A stretch of 64,000 nucleotides of DNA from Paraburkholderia panacisoli (GTDB lineage Bacteria > Pseudomonadota > Gammaproteobacteria > Burkholderiales > Burkholderiaceae). Both the position numbers and the translations under genes were made by a program. Below, in pieces: positions 34,369 to 43,363 of this stretch. The DNA lies in the NCBI RefSeq assembly GCF_008369935.1, contig NZ_VTUZ01000004.1:248001-312000 (forward strand). The letters are read 5' to 3'. The stretch's first letter is position 1. Each line of letters begins with the position of its first letter. The notes under the pieces were generated by a model. That model was not told where the DNA came from, ran no database searches, and saw nothing but the letters and a program-made list of their open reading frames with translations.

Positions 34369-35238
34369 ATGTCCAGAGATTCGTCGATGCGCGCCGTCGC
34401 GCGCATGAGCCGGCCCGAGTGGTTCGTGGCGGTGGTCGCAGTAGCGTTGGCCGCCTGTGCGCCGTTGCCGCCGTCCACGAGCCAGGGCGACGCTCATCCG
34501 CCAATGGCCGCTCAGGTCAGCGCGCAAAGCCTGGCGCAGGCGTCGCCGTCCGCTTCCCCGCCAGTCGCGGCGCGTGCGGCCGAAGGACCGTTGCCCGTCC
34601 CGGCCAACCTGATCCCGTTGACGCAGGCGGCGGGACAGAAGCGGCTGATGTCCACCGCGTACAACCAGGCGTACTGGCCGCTCGCGCAATACTTCGAAAC
34701 GCAGCGCAACGAGGCTTTCTGCTCGGTGGCGACATCGGTGATGGCGCTCAACGCGTTGGGCATTCGCCGTCCCGAGTCGAGCCAGTACCCCGACTATCCA
34801 TTTTTCTCGCAGCAGGATTTCTTTCGCGGCATCGATGCGCAGGTGGCGAACGCCGCGCAGGTTTCGAAGGAAGGCATGACGCTCGATCAGCTCGGCGCGG
34901 CGTTGGGCGCGTTTCCCGTCGAGGTGACGAAGTTCCACGCCGCCGACCTGACGCTCGATCGCTTTCGCGATCTGATTCGCGACACCGTGGTTCGTCAAGA
35001 TCGCTTCGCGTTGCTGAACTTCAGACGGGCGGAGATCGGCGAGGCGGGCGGCGGGCACTGGTCGCCGCTCGCTGCCTACGACCCCGCGAGCGACAGCGCG
35101 CTGCTGCTCGATGTCGCGAGGTACAAGTATCCGGCCGTGTGGGTGCCGGTCACGCAACTGTACGCGGCTGCGCTGGCGGTCGACAGCGTGAGTGGTTTGT
35201 CGCGCGGACTGGTGATCGTAGGAAGGCGGCCGGATTGA
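34369..35238 (+). CDS. Phytochelatin synthase-like cysteine peptidase, putative lipoprotein
   Basis: A 289-residue member of the phytochelatin synthase family (papain-like fold). The catalytic triad is visible: Cys118 in NEAFCSVATSVMALNAL, His230 in GGGHWSPLAAYD and Asp248 in LLLDVARYKYP. Bacterial relatives mainly hydrolyse glutathione to gamma-glutamylcysteine and make little phytochelatin. A lipoprotein signal (VAVVAVALAAC, Cys30) is followed by a Pro/Ala/Ser-rich linker to about residue 75, which places the enzyme in the periplasm or outer membrane. AAGGGGCA precedes the ATG. It is transcribed toward a GST gene on the opposite strand. No metal-resistance genes are adjacent. Confidence 0.87.
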   Translation: MSRDSSMRAVARMSRPEWFVAVVAVALAACAPLPPSTSQGDAHPPMAAQVSAQSLAQASPSASPPVAARAAEGPLPVPANLIPLTQAAGQKRLMSTAYNQAYWPLAQYFETQRNEAFCSVATSVMALNALGIRRPESSQYPDYPFFSQQDFFRGIDAQVANAAQVSKEGMTLDQLGAALGAFPVEVTKFHAADLTLDRFRDLIRDTVVRQDRFALLNFRRAEIGEAGGGHWSPLAAYDPASDSALLLDVARYKYPAVWVPVTQLYAAALAVDSVSGLSRGLVIVGRRPD

Positions 35239-35325
35239 TGCGAGTTTGCGGGCACGTGGCGCGAGCGGTGGCGCTTGCGTGTCACTCGCGTTGAACACTG
35301 CAATGGTGCGCCCGCGCCAGGCACC

Positions 35326-35973
35326 TCAACGATCCTCGTTGCGCCATTCCGTCAGCTTTTCCCGCGCATTCAATTCAATAAACGACGGCAGCGATCGCAG
35401 CCCGCGGATATAGCGCGCGAGATGCGGCCAGCCCAGCGCGGGACGCGGCATGTTGCGGGTCCAGCGCATCAACATCACCGCGAGCAGGTCCGCCGTGCTG
35501 AGCGTGCCGCCGACCAGATAGCCGCGCCCGTCCGCGAGCCGCGCGTCGAGGTGCTCGCACGCCTGTTCGATCCGGCGCCGCGCGAGCGCGCGAACCGCTT
35601 CGGCGCCGGCGGGATCGCCATCGCTGTCGGCGTAGAACCAGTCGCGCATCGCGGGCAGGAGCGTGTTGGCGAGATAGATCATCGACTCCAGCCACGCGGC
35701 GCGCTCCGCCGAACCGGGGGCGGGCGCGAGCGCGGCCTCCGGGTGCCGCTCGGCCAGCAGCATCAGCAGCGCGGCCGATTCGTGGCGCGGCGAGCCGTCG
35801 ACGACCAGCGTCGGCACGCGCCCGCTCGGATTGAGCAACAGGTATTGCGGATCGTGCTGCTGGCCAGCGTCGATATCGACGAGCCGCGCTTCGAACGGGA
35901 CGCGCATTTCGATCAGCATCCAATGAACAGCCATGCTCGCCGCGCCCGGCGAGTAGTAGAGAACATAGGACAT
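35326..35973 (-). CDS. Glutathione S-transferase family protein
   Basis: A 215-residue cytosolic GST. The N-terminal thioredoxin-like domain (1-80) starts SYVLYYSPGAASMAVHWML and contains the cis-Pro region GRVPTLVVDGSPRHESAALL. The all-helical C-terminal domain contains YLVGGTLSTADLLAVMLMRW, the N-capping/hydrophobic staple region. GGAG seven bases before the ATG supports the start. It is convergent with the glutathione-processing phytochelatin-synthase homologue; both touch glutathione chemistry, but shared function is only suggestive. The substrate is unknown. Confidence 0.88.
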   Translation of the reverse strand: MSYVLYYSPGAASMAVHWMLIEMRVPFEARLVDIDAGQQHDPQYLLLNPSGRVPTLVVDGSPRHESAALLMLLAERHPEAALAPAPGSAERAAWLESMIYLANTLLPAMRDWFYADSDGDPAGAEAVRALARRRIEQACEHLDARLADGRGYLVGGTLSTADLLAVMLMRWTRNMPRPALGWPHLARYIRGLRSLPSFIELNAREKLTEWRNEDR

Positions 35974-36242
35974 GCATGGGCTCCGCGTGTCGATTGAATT
36001 GGGCGGCCTTCATCGGCCATTGATGCACGCGTAGTTTAACGGCGTTCGTGAAAAGCTCGAACGCCGTTGGGGGAATCTTCGTTGCCGCGAGAACTTTTAC
36101 TTTCCACACATTGATCCGCTGGACGACTTGATGCGCAGCACCCGCAGCGCGTTTTTTTCATTCTTGTGTAGATTTGACTTTTGATCGAGGCGGCTTCGTC
36201 GCGACGCCTGATCGTGCGCATGCGCTGAACATCAAGACGTGG
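35974..36242. other. Intergenic region before the symporter terminator
   Basis: Upstream of the leftward GST gene; it should carry its promoter. No gene is recognised. With the terminator and the spacer to 36319 the gene-free stretch is about 345 bp. Confidence 0.35.
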
Positions 36243-36282
36243 AAACAGAAAAGGGGCTGTCGCCTCAAGCGAACAGCCCCTT
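36243..36282 (-). terminator. Rho-independent terminator of the symporter operon
   Basis: AAGGGGCTGT (36251-36260) pairs with ACAGCCCCTT (36273-36282). Read leftward, the stem is followed by a T-rich run (TTTTCTGTTTCC). It lies about 40 bp after the symporter stop. Confidence 0.85.
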
Positions 36283-36319
36283 CGGGTACTACCACGTGAA
36301 CGATGCGTTAGTGCAACCC

Positions 36320-37792
36320 TCAGTGAACCGATGCCTGCGTCTGCTCGACCGGCCGCGGCTGCGTCACCGCGCTTACCACGACGAACACGACCACGTTCAC
36401 CGCCAGCGCGAGGAAGCCGATGTTCACGTCCTTCAACGCATCGGGCAGGAACGGCATCAACTGGCCGATGCTCCAGTGCAGCGTGGTCGTCAGCGTGACC
36501 ACCGCGACGCCCGCCAGGATTCCGCAGAACGCCCCCTGTTTGGTCGCGCGGTTACGCGGGAACAGGCTGCAGATCACCGCGGGGAAGAGCTGTGTCACGA
36601 AGCTGTAGCCCATCAGCAGCAACGCGACGATCGTCTCGCCGCCACGCAGCGTGAAGCCCACCGCCACCAGCGCGACCACCGGCACCAGCACGCGCGCGAG
36701 CAGCGCCACCGACGCATCCGATGCGCCGCGGTTCACCATGCCGCGATACACGTCGTTGGCGAGCAGCGTCGACGCGGACGTGAGGATCATCGAGCCCGGC
36801 ACCAGCGCGGTCAGAATGCCGGCCGCGCCGATCACGCCGACGAACCACGGGTCGAAGGTCTGCAACGACAGGCGGAACAGCGACAGGTCGATGTTGCCGC
36901 CCGTCAGGCCCGGTACCCGCAGCGTCGCCGCAAAGCCGACGAAGAACACGAACAGCAGGATCAGCTGATACAGCGGCAGCACGATCGCATTGCGGCGGAA
37001 GATGCGCTCGTCCTTGGCGGTGAAGACCGAGCTGAACGTGTGCGGCCACATGAAGAAGCCGAGCGCCGTCAGCAGCACGGTCGACTGGAACCACGTCACG
37101 CTCGAACCGCGCGCCGGGAACGCGAGGAAGCCGGGGCGGGCGGCGTCGATCGCGCGGAACATGTCGCCCAGGCCGCCGTAGTAGTGCAGCGGCAGATAGA
37201 TGCCGAGGAACAGCACGATCGCGAGGATCAGCAGGTCCTTCACCACCGAATTCCACGCGGAGCCGCGCACGCCGGAGACGATCACATAAGCCGTCACGAC
37301 GCAGGCGCCGATCCACACGGCCGCCGTCGACGAGATCGCGCCATACGACGCGGTCGCGACGATGATGCCGAGCCCCTTCAACTGCAGCACGAGGTATGGA
37401 ATCAGCGCGGCCACGCCGACCATCGCGACCAGCGTGCCGAGCGCCGGGCTGTCGTATTTGCGCGAGAAGAAGTGCGGCTGCGAGACGAGGCGCTGTTTCT
37501 TCGCGTAACGCCAGATCGGTGGCAGCATCCAGTACGACAGGATGTACGCGAGCGTGCCGTACGCGAGGATGTAGTAGACCGGCGCGCCCTTGCCGTACGC
37601 GAAGCCGCTGCCGCCGAGGAAGGTGAAGGTCGTGTAGATTTCGCCGGCCATCAGCAGGAACACGAAGGCGGTGCCGAAGCTGCGGCCGCCCACGCTCCAC
37701 TGTTCGAGGCTCATGTCGTGGCCGCGCCGCGCGCGCACGCCGAGAAAGAGGGCGAACAGCGTGACGGCCGCGATGATGACGAGTGCGCTCAT
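36320..37792 (-). CDS. Sodium:solute symporter (SSS family), monocarboxylate/pantothenate-type
   Basis: A 490-residue inner-membrane transporter with about 13 helices. SSS family marks are SLEQWSVGGRSFGTAFVF, GEIYTTFTFLGGSGFAYGKG and the late LTALVPGSMILTSASTLLANDVY. Its ATG overlaps the stop of the DUF3311 gene (ATGA, 37789-37792), so the two are translated together. DUF3311 plus SSS pairs are common in proteobacteria, and some transport monocarboxylates such as lactate or pyruvate (MctP-like). The solute here is not proven. Confidence 0.9.
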   Translation of the reverse strand: MSALVIIAAVTLFALFLGVRARRGHDMSLEQWSVGGRSFGTAFVFLLMAGEIYTTFTFLGGSGFAYGKGAPVYYILAYGTLAYILSYWMLPPIWRYAKKQRLVSQPHFFSRKYDSPALGTLVAMVGVAALIPYLVLQLKGLGIIVATASYGAISSTAAVWIGACVVTAYVIVSGVRGSAWNSVVKDLLILAIVLFLGIYLPLHYYGGLGDMFRAIDAARPGFLAFPARGSSVTWFQSTVLLTALGFFMWPHTFSSVFTAKDERIFRRNAIVLPLYQLILLFVFFVGFAATLRVPGLTGGNIDLSLFRLSLQTFDPWFVGVIGAAGILTALVPGSMILTSASTLLANDVYRGMVNRGASDASVALLARVLVPVVALVAVGFTLRGGETIVALLLMGYSFVTQLFPAVICSLFPRNRATKQGAFCGILAGVAVVTLTTTLHWSIGQLMPFLPDALKDVNIGFLALAVNVVVFVVVSAVTQPRPVEQTQASVH

Positions 37793-38004
37793 GAGCGGAC
37801 CTCCTCGCCATCGGCGGCGACATGGCGGTTCGACGGGTCCAGACGGTAGACGATCGCCATGATGATCGAACTTAGCACCACCCACATGACAATCCAGGCC
37901 AGCACGAACGGCATGCCGAGCATCAGCGGCTCGACTCGGTTCACAAACGGGACGCCGAGCAGAATGCCGATGAACGGCAGCGCGGCGAGTGCACGAAGCA
38001 ACAT
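37789..38004 (-). CDS. DUF3311 small membrane protein
   Basis: A 71-residue protein with two membrane helices (ALAALPFIGILLGVPFVNR and GMPFVLAWIVMWVVLSSII) and a short charged tail. DUF3311 proteins usually accompany SSS symporters and are thought to be accessory subunits, analogous to YhdT with PanF. GGAG lies eight bases before the ATG. It overlaps the symporter gene by four bases. Confidence 0.9.
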   Translation of the reverse strand: MLLRALAALPFIGILLGVPFVNRVEPLMLGMPFVLAWIVMWVVLSSIIMAIVYRLDPSNRHVAADGEEVRS

Positions 38005-38376
38005 AGGGGCAACTCCTCGAACGGTTAAGTACGTCTCGTAGAAAGCGCGGCTTCGGTGAGGACTGTATGCCTGTTAGTTTGCTTACGTAAAGGGCTACAA
38101 AAAAGTGTAGGCTTTATGAAAGTTGCGAGCGCATCGTTCGGCTTGCGCTTGCTGCGCTGCAAGGCGGCGCGCGCGCAGCGGCACGCCGACGGGTGGCCGG
38201 CCGCGCGCGCGGCTTTTTGCGGCTTTGACTGGCGCGCCGCGATATGATCTGCAGCACGCAGTGCGAGCATGGTCCGGATCACGCAAAGCGCTCCGGGTTC
38301 ATCAACATGGCTGGGCGTCTTCGGCGGGCCGACTGGGCGTCGCGCCAACCGGGCCGCCGTTCGACACGGAACGCAT
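38005..38376. other. Divergent intergenic region upstream of DUF3311 and the MarC-family gene
   Basis: No gene supported in about 370 bp. The left part is relatively AT-rich and probably holds the symporter operon promoter. Confidence 0.4.
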
Positions 38377-39054
38377 ATGGTTGCCAGTCTGATCTCGGAC
38401 ATTCTGTTTGGCTTCACCGGCCTGATCAGCATCATCAACCCGATCGGCATTGCATTCGTCTTCCTTGACCGGACCGCGGCATTAACCACCGAGGAGCGCA
38501 CCGCGCTCGCGAGGAAAATCGCCATCAACGTAGTCAGCGTGCTGCTGGTGGCGTTCTTTATCGGTACGCCGATCCTGCATTTCTTCGGCATTTCGATAGA
38601 GGCGCTGCGCATCGGCGGCGGCCTCGCGGTGGCGGTGGGCGGCTGGCAGATGCTCAACGCACCCGACACGCCGCCGGCCGATCCGTCGGCCGTCAAGCGC
38701 GTCGACGCGGACAACGCGATGTCCAAAGCATTCTTCCCGCTCACCATTCCGTTGACCACCGGACCCGGCTCGATCGCGACCGCGATCGCGCTGACGGCGA
38801 ACCGCACGCACAAGCTGTCGGAGTTCGTGCTGTCGAGCATTGCGTCGGTGGTGATCTCGTTCGCGGTGGCCGTCACCGTCTATCTGATCTATAGCCACGC
38901 GGTGATTTTCGCCAGATACCTCGGTGTGGAAGGGACCAAGGTGGCGATGCGTGTATCGTCGTTTCTGCTGCTGTGCATCGGCGTACAGATCATGCTGACC
39001 GGCTTCTCCGAATTCCTGATTCCGATCGCGACGCTGCAGCCCGTGGTCAAATAG
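38377..39054 (+). CDS. MarC-family integral membrane protein
   Basis: A 225-residue protein with six membrane helices in the MarC (UPF0056) pattern. Marks are FGFTGLISIINPIGIAFVFL near the N-terminus and KAFFPLTIPLTTGPGSIATAIAL in the middle. The family function is not settled; early links to multidrug resistance in E. coli were not confirmed. The start at 38377 (MVASLISDILFG) gives the usual length, and GGAACGCAT lies before it. The class II amidotransferase gene follows 62 bp later and may be co-transcribed. Confidence 0.88.
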   Translation: MVASLISDILFGFTGLISIINPIGIAFVFLDRTAALTTEERTALARKIAINVVSVLLVAFFIGTPILHFFGISIEALRIGGGLAVAVGGWQMLNAPDTPPADPSAVKRVDADNAMSKAFFPLTIPLTTGPGSIATAIALTANRTHKLSEFVLSSIASVVISFAVAVTVYLIYSHAVIFARYLGVEGTKVAMRVSSFLLLCIGVQIMLTGFSEFLIPIATLQPVVK

Positions 39055-39115
39055 CCCTTCACCCCGGCGGCGGGTCGCGCCGCAGCGCTCGGCCCCATTC
39101 AAGAGGAGAGCATTC

Positions 39116-39949
39116 ATGTGCCGCTGGCTCGCTTATACCGGCAACCCGCTTCAGCTCGAAACGGTGCTGTTCAACGCCAAACATTCACTGATCGACCAGA
39201 GCCTGCATTCGCGGCTCGGCCATACCACCACCAATGGCGACGGCTTCGGGATCGGCTGGTACGGCCATCCGACCGACATTCCGTTCCGCTACCGCTGCAT
39301 CCAGCCCGCATGGAGCGACCGCAATCTGCGCGAGGCCGCGCGGGCGATTCACGCGCCGCTGTTCGTCGCGCACATACGCGCGGCGACCGACACGCCGTCG
39401 CAGGAAACCAACTGCCATCCGTTCCGTCACGGCCGCTGGCTGTTCGCGCACAACGGGCTGGTGCGCAACTATCCGGCGGTGCGCCGCGATCTGATGGTGG
39501 CGATCGACCCCGACCTGTTCCCGTCGATCGAAGGGTCGACCGATTCCGAAGTGCTGTTTTTCCTGGCGCTGACATTCGGCCTGGAGCTGGCGCCCGTCAC
39601 CGCGCTCGAACGGATGGTGGGGTTCGTCGAGGCCACCGGCCGCCGGCACGGCGTGGACGAGCCGGTGAACATGACTGTGTGCGCGACCGACGGCGAGCAG
39701 ATCGTCGCGGTCCGTTATTCGAGCGAAGGGCAGTCGCGGTCGCTCTTTCACAGCACGTCGTTCCGTCATCTGCACGAGCTGTATCCCGACGATCCGCGCA
39801 TCGCGCTGGCCGGCGAGAATGCGTTCCTGGTGCTATCGGAGCCGCTCGCGGATTTGCCGGGCTGGTGGCAGGAGATTCCCGAAAGTTCGGCGGTGGTCGC
39901 GCGCGGCGGCGAGATCGAGCACTTCCCGTTCAAGCCGCAACTGGCGTGA
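39116..39949 (+). CDS. Class II glutamine amidotransferase (YafJ/EgtC-like)
   Basis: A 277-residue Ntn-type amidotransferase. The nucleophile is Cys2 after removal of Met1 (MCRWLAYTG), followed by family motifs TTNGDGFGIGWYG, FVAHIRAATDTPSQETNCHPF and WLFAHNGLVRNY. It covers only the glutaminase domain, as in YafJ, with no fused synthase. EgtC of ergothioneine synthesis is a relative but is encoded with other egt genes, which are absent here. GAGGAG before the ATG supports the start. The product is probably a gamma-glutamyl hydrolase of unknown substrate. Confidence 0.88.
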   Translation: MCRWLAYTGNPLQLETVLFNAKHSLIDQSLHSRLGHTTTNGDGFGIGWYGHPTDIPFRYRCIQPAWSDRNLREAARAIHAPLFVAHIRAATDTPSQETNCHPFRHGRWLFAHNGLVRNYPAVRRDLMVAIDPDLFPSIEGSTDSEVLFFLALTFGLELAPVTALERMVGFVEATGRRHGVDEPVNMTVCATDGEQIVAVRYSSEGQSRSLFHSTSFRHLHELYPDDPRIALAGENAFLVLSEPLADLPGWWQEIPESSAVVARGGEIEHFPFKPQLA

Positions 39950-40002
39950 ACAGGCGCGTTGCAGCTCCACCTCGAAGGGTCACGGCGTGAGATATGGGAA
40001 CG

Positions 40003-41754
40003 CTAGCGCGTCAGCAGCAACGAACTCAGCACCGAGAACACCGTCGACGGCAATTCGGCGAGGCGGCTGACCACCACGTTGCGCGGATAGAAGTCCTCGA
40101 CCGCGTCGGTCAGCACGCCGATCCCTACCAGTTCGATGCCGCGCTTGCCGATTGCCGCGACGCGTTCGCGCAGATCGCGGCGCAAGACTTGCGGATCGCC
40201 GTCGCCGGTCGACGGATAGCCGTCGGAAAACACCATCAGGATGCGCCGCGCGGCCTGATGATCGGCGAGCCGCGTCGCGGCCCACGCGAGCGCTTCGCCG
40301 TCGGGGTTCTCGTGACCGCAGTCGATCGCGGCGATCCCGCTCAGGTCAGCCGCGCCGAAGCGCTTGTACACCTTCAGATCGAGCCGCTCGACGAAGCGGT
40401 TGTAGCGCCGCAAGTCCGCGCCGGTCGCCAGCTGCCGCTCGTAGAGTTGGCGCATCGGCGCGGATTCGAGCGAGCAATAGCCGAGCACTTCGCAATCGAA
40501 CGAGAGCTGCGTGAGCGCATCGCACAGCGCCGCCGCGCACAGGCGCGCGAGTTCGATCTTGCGCCCGGCCATCGAGCCGCTGCGGTCGATCAGCAGCGTC
40601 ACCGCGACGTCGCGCCCTTTGGCCGCGCGTTGCGTGCGAAACGGCGTGCGGTAGCCGGGCGAGGTCGCGAGCCGCGCGAGCGCGGTGCGGTCGATTTCGC
40701 CGCGCTCCTGCTCGCGGCGCCAGCGCACGCGCTCGTCGGCGCTCAGCGCGCGTTCGAGTTTGTCCTTCAGCGGCGCGGTGTCGGCACGGGCTTGCGCGCG
40801 CAGCGCGCGCCACACCGCGCTGTCGCCCTGGCCCGTGAGGTCGGCGAGCACGTCGAACTCGGTGGCGAGCGGAATCGATAGCCGGGCCCGCGGGGCATGC
40901 GTTGCGCTCGCGCCCGCTGCGCCTTCGGAGCGGGTGGACGGCTGCTGCGAGTCGGCGAGCGACTGTCCCATGCCGAGCACATCGTCGGCCTGCGCGCCGC
41001 CGCTGCGCTCGGCGCTCGGCGCGGCCGCGCTGTCGTGATCGGGCAGCACGGTGTCGTCGTCGAAGGGCGCGGACGATGCGGCGGCGCTCTGCGTGTCGAT
41101 GTCCTCGACCGCATCCGCGCTGAACGCCATGCTGTTCACGTCGCCCGCCGACAAGGCCCGCACGCGCGCCACCAGCGCGTGCGCCGCCGCGATGCTCTGC
41201 GCGGTCGAGCCGCTCGCGCGCGCGTCGCGTAGCAGATCCTGCGCGGCATGCAGCGCGGCCACGAGCGACGGGCTCGCTTCGGTGCGGCTCGGCGGTTCGT
41301 CCCACAGCGCGCGCTCGACCAGCCACACCAGCCGCTCGCGCCAATGCAGCTTCGGCCAGCGTTGCCGCACGCGCTCCGCGGCGTGCTCGCGGAGCTTGCC
41401 GATGAACCAGCGCGAGCCCGGATATTCGTCGAGCAGTTGCGCGCACACGCGGCGGTCCTCGATCACTTGCGCGAGATTCGCGGCGATACCAGCGGGCAGC
41501 GCGTCGAGTTGCGCGAGCGACGCATGCTTCGCTCGCGCCACCAGCAGGTCCAGATAGCCGACCAGCACATCGCGGTCGATGCCGCCGTTCATCTCGTAGT
41601 CGGGAATCACGATGCGGCCGGGTTCGACGCGCGGTCCCTCGGGACTGAACACGACGGTCACGCCGTATTGTCCGGTGAGCACGCGGGCCACCTTGCCAAG
41701 CGTCGATTCGAATGCGAAACCGCGCTTATCGTGCGTTGTGTGTGCGGCGTTCAT
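40003..41754 (-). CDS. CobT-like von Willebrand factor A domain protein
   Basis: A 583-residue protein of the CobT/VWA type. The C-terminal VWA domain (about 380-580) has the metal-ion site DRSGS in VTLLIDRSGSMAGRKIELA and the later MVFSDGYPSTGDG. The middle (about 220-300) is Ala/Ser/Asp-rich low complexity, as in CobT. The N-terminus (residues 1-200) is helical. It is encoded 49 bp downstream of a MoxR/CobS-type AAA+ ATPase. CobS and CobT are the chaperone subunits of aerobic cobaltochelatase, but no CobN or cobalamin gene is near. The pair may instead mature another metalloenzyme. Confidence 0.87.
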   Translation of the reverse strand: MNAAHTTHDKRGFAFESTLGKVARVLTGQYGVTVVFSPEGPRVEPGRIVIPDYEMNGGIDRDVLVGYLDLLVARAKHASLAQLDALPAGIAANLAQVIEDRRVCAQLLDEYPGSRWFIGKLREHAAERVRQRWPKLHWRERLVWLVERALWDEPPSRTEASPSLVAALHAAQDLLRDARASGSTAQSIAAAHALVARVRALSAGDVNSMAFSADAVEDIDTQSAAASSAPFDDDTVLPDHDSAAAPSAERSGGAQADDVLGMGQSLADSQQPSTRSEGAAGASATHAPRARLSIPLATEFDVLADLTGQGDSAVWRALRAQARADTAPLKDKLERALSADERVRWRREQERGEIDRTALARLATSPGYRTPFRTQRAAKGRDVAVTLLIDRSGSMAGRKIELARLCAAALCDALTQLSFDCEVLGYCSLESAPMRQLYERQLATGADLRRYNRFVERLDLKVYKRFGAADLSGIAAIDCGHENPDGEALAWAATRLADHQAARRILMVFSDGYPSTGDGDPQVLRRDLRERVAAIGKRGIELVGIGVLTDAVEDFYPRNVVVSRLAELPSTVFSVLSSLLLTR

Positions 41755-41803
41755 GCGCGCGTTCCTGGTCGCTTTGCTTGTCGCATTCCTTGCCGCCGTC
41801 CGC

Positions 41804-43039
41804 TCACGCGGCCGGCGCGATGTGATGGCGGACGATGCCGCGAATCAACGCGGCGTCCTCCGGGCTCACCTTCGCGTAGATCGCCGGGCCGGCGGCGCGC
41901 TCGGGGTCGCCGGTGCGTAGCATCAGCTCGGCCCAGTCGAGCAGGCGCCGGGTCGAGAACGCACTCGACAGATCCTCGCGGGCGAATGCCGCGCGGCAGT
42001 CGGCGGCGATCGCGGCGAGCGTCGCGGCCAGTGTGCGCGTCATATTCGGCGCTAGCGTTCGCATCAGCACGTCGGCTTCCTCGGCGGGCGTCAGATAGTC
42101 GAGCAGGTAGACGCGCCAGCGATCCAGAAACGCCTCGTTCATCAGATTCGCGCCCTGGTACAGCTGCCGGAACTGGCTCATCGCGCCGACTGCGTTCGCC
42201 GTCGCGAAGAGGCGGAATGACGGATGCGGCGCGACAATTTCGTTGCCTTTCTCCTTCAGCACGAGGCGCCCATGCGGTTCGAGCACGGCGGTGAGGGCGG
42301 CGAGGATCGACGGCTCGGCAAAATCGATTTCATCGACGATCAGCCAGAGCCCTTCGCGCATCGCCGTGGGCAGCACGCCGTCGACCCACAGCGTCTCGCC
42401 GCCCTTGACGGTCCAGAAGCCGACGAAATCGCCGACGGTGGTCTGCCCGTTCATGTTAGAGCGCAGCACGCCGTGACGCGAGCGCGCAGCGACCTGTTCG
42501 ATCAGGCTGGTCTTGCCCGCGCCGGTGTGACCGATCAGCATCACGCGGCGATTCTCGCCGATGTCTTCGACGATGTCGTTAAAGCGCGCCGCGAACAGAT
42601 AGGCGGGGTTGACGCGCGGCACGAGCGCGCCGCCGGCGCCGCAGCGCACCTCGACCCGGCCGATGCGCACGGTCTCGCCCGTGTCGTCATCAGGCCGGTG
42701 CCTTGCCGCTGCGGCGAGCGCCGCGACCCGCCGCAATTCCGGCATGAAGGCCTTGCGCTCAAGCGCGCCGGGTGCGCTCGCGGTGTCGCCGGAGTCGATC
42801 GCGAAGCCTTCGCGGCGCCATTTCTTCAGCTTTGCGCGCAGGTTTTCCGCGTCGACCACGAGATCGATATCGACCGCGCCCGTGCCGCTGGCATCGTCGA
42901 CGCCATGTTCGAGGCGATAGGTCTCGGGCCGGTCGGCCACGCTGACGCGCCACCATTCCGCGCCGGTTTGCGTCGCGCGCTGGTAGAGACCCAGGTTTGC
43001 GTCGTCATTTTCGTCTTCGGTCAGTGCGGTCGCATTCAT
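41804..43039 (-). CDS. CobS/MoxR-like AAA+ ATPase
   Basis: A 411-residue AAA+ ATPase of the MoxR/CobS group. Walker A is GHTGAGKTS (170-178), Walker B is LWLIVDEID (231-239) and sensor 1 lies in FRLFATANAVG. About 130 N-terminal residues precede the ATPase core and are less familiar (LGLYQRATQTGAEWWRVSVA). With the VWA protein encoded next it should form a ring-type chaperone that inserts a metal or remodels a target enzyme. The ATG at 43039 has only a weak ribosome site. The target is unknown. Confidence 0.88.
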   Translation of the reverse strand: MNATALTEDENDDANLGLYQRATQTGAEWWRVSVADRPETYRLEHGVDDASGTGAVDIDLVVDAENLRAKLKKWRREGFAIDSGDTASAPGALERKAFMPELRRVAALAAAARHRPDDDTGETVRIGRVEVRCGAGGALVPRVNPAYLFAARFNDIVEDIGENRRVMLIGHTGAGKTSLIEQVAARSRHGVLRSNMNGQTTVGDFVGFWTVKGGETLWVDGVLPTAMREGLWLIVDEIDFAEPSILAALTAVLEPHGRLVLKEKGNEIVAPHPSFRLFATANAVGAMSQFRQLYQGANLMNEAFLDRWRVYLLDYLTPAEEADVLMRTLAPNMTRTLAATLAAIAADCRAAFAREDLSSAFSTRRLLDWAELMLRTGDPERAAGPAIYAKVSPEDAALIRGIVRHHIAPAA

Positions 43040-43363
43040 GGCAAATAGATGAAGGGTCGATCAACGGAATGCATTTCGATTTGGCTGAAGCCGAATGACC
43101 GGCTATCTTATCTTCTGCAGCTTTCGATCTTCCACATGAATCGCTACACGGCATGTGCCCGGTGTTGCAGCTTGTCATGTCGAGCACACACCTCGCCAAA
43201 GTTCGTCGCGTTGCGAGCACCGCGTAACAGGGGCGTATCCGTTGCAGTCAGGCACGGCCAGGTGCGTAGTGTCGCGAATCGGGTCGCGTCCCGGATGCCT
43301 TGCAGTTCCGATTTGTCAGCAGTCCGCTTTGCCCCATGTTGGACAACGACTCACGGCAAAACA
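43040..43363. other. Upstream region of the porin gene
   Basis: 324 bp between the AAA+ gene (leftward) and the porin gene (rightward). The porin frame stays open through it, but the sequence has no protein character before the signal peptide. No operator or sRNA pattern was recognised. Confidence 0.4.

Noticed and set aside
36239..37849. A 536-codon rightward open frame opposite the sodium symporter
   Set aside because: It has charged, repetitive composition with no motifs, while the leftward frame is a complete SSS transporter.
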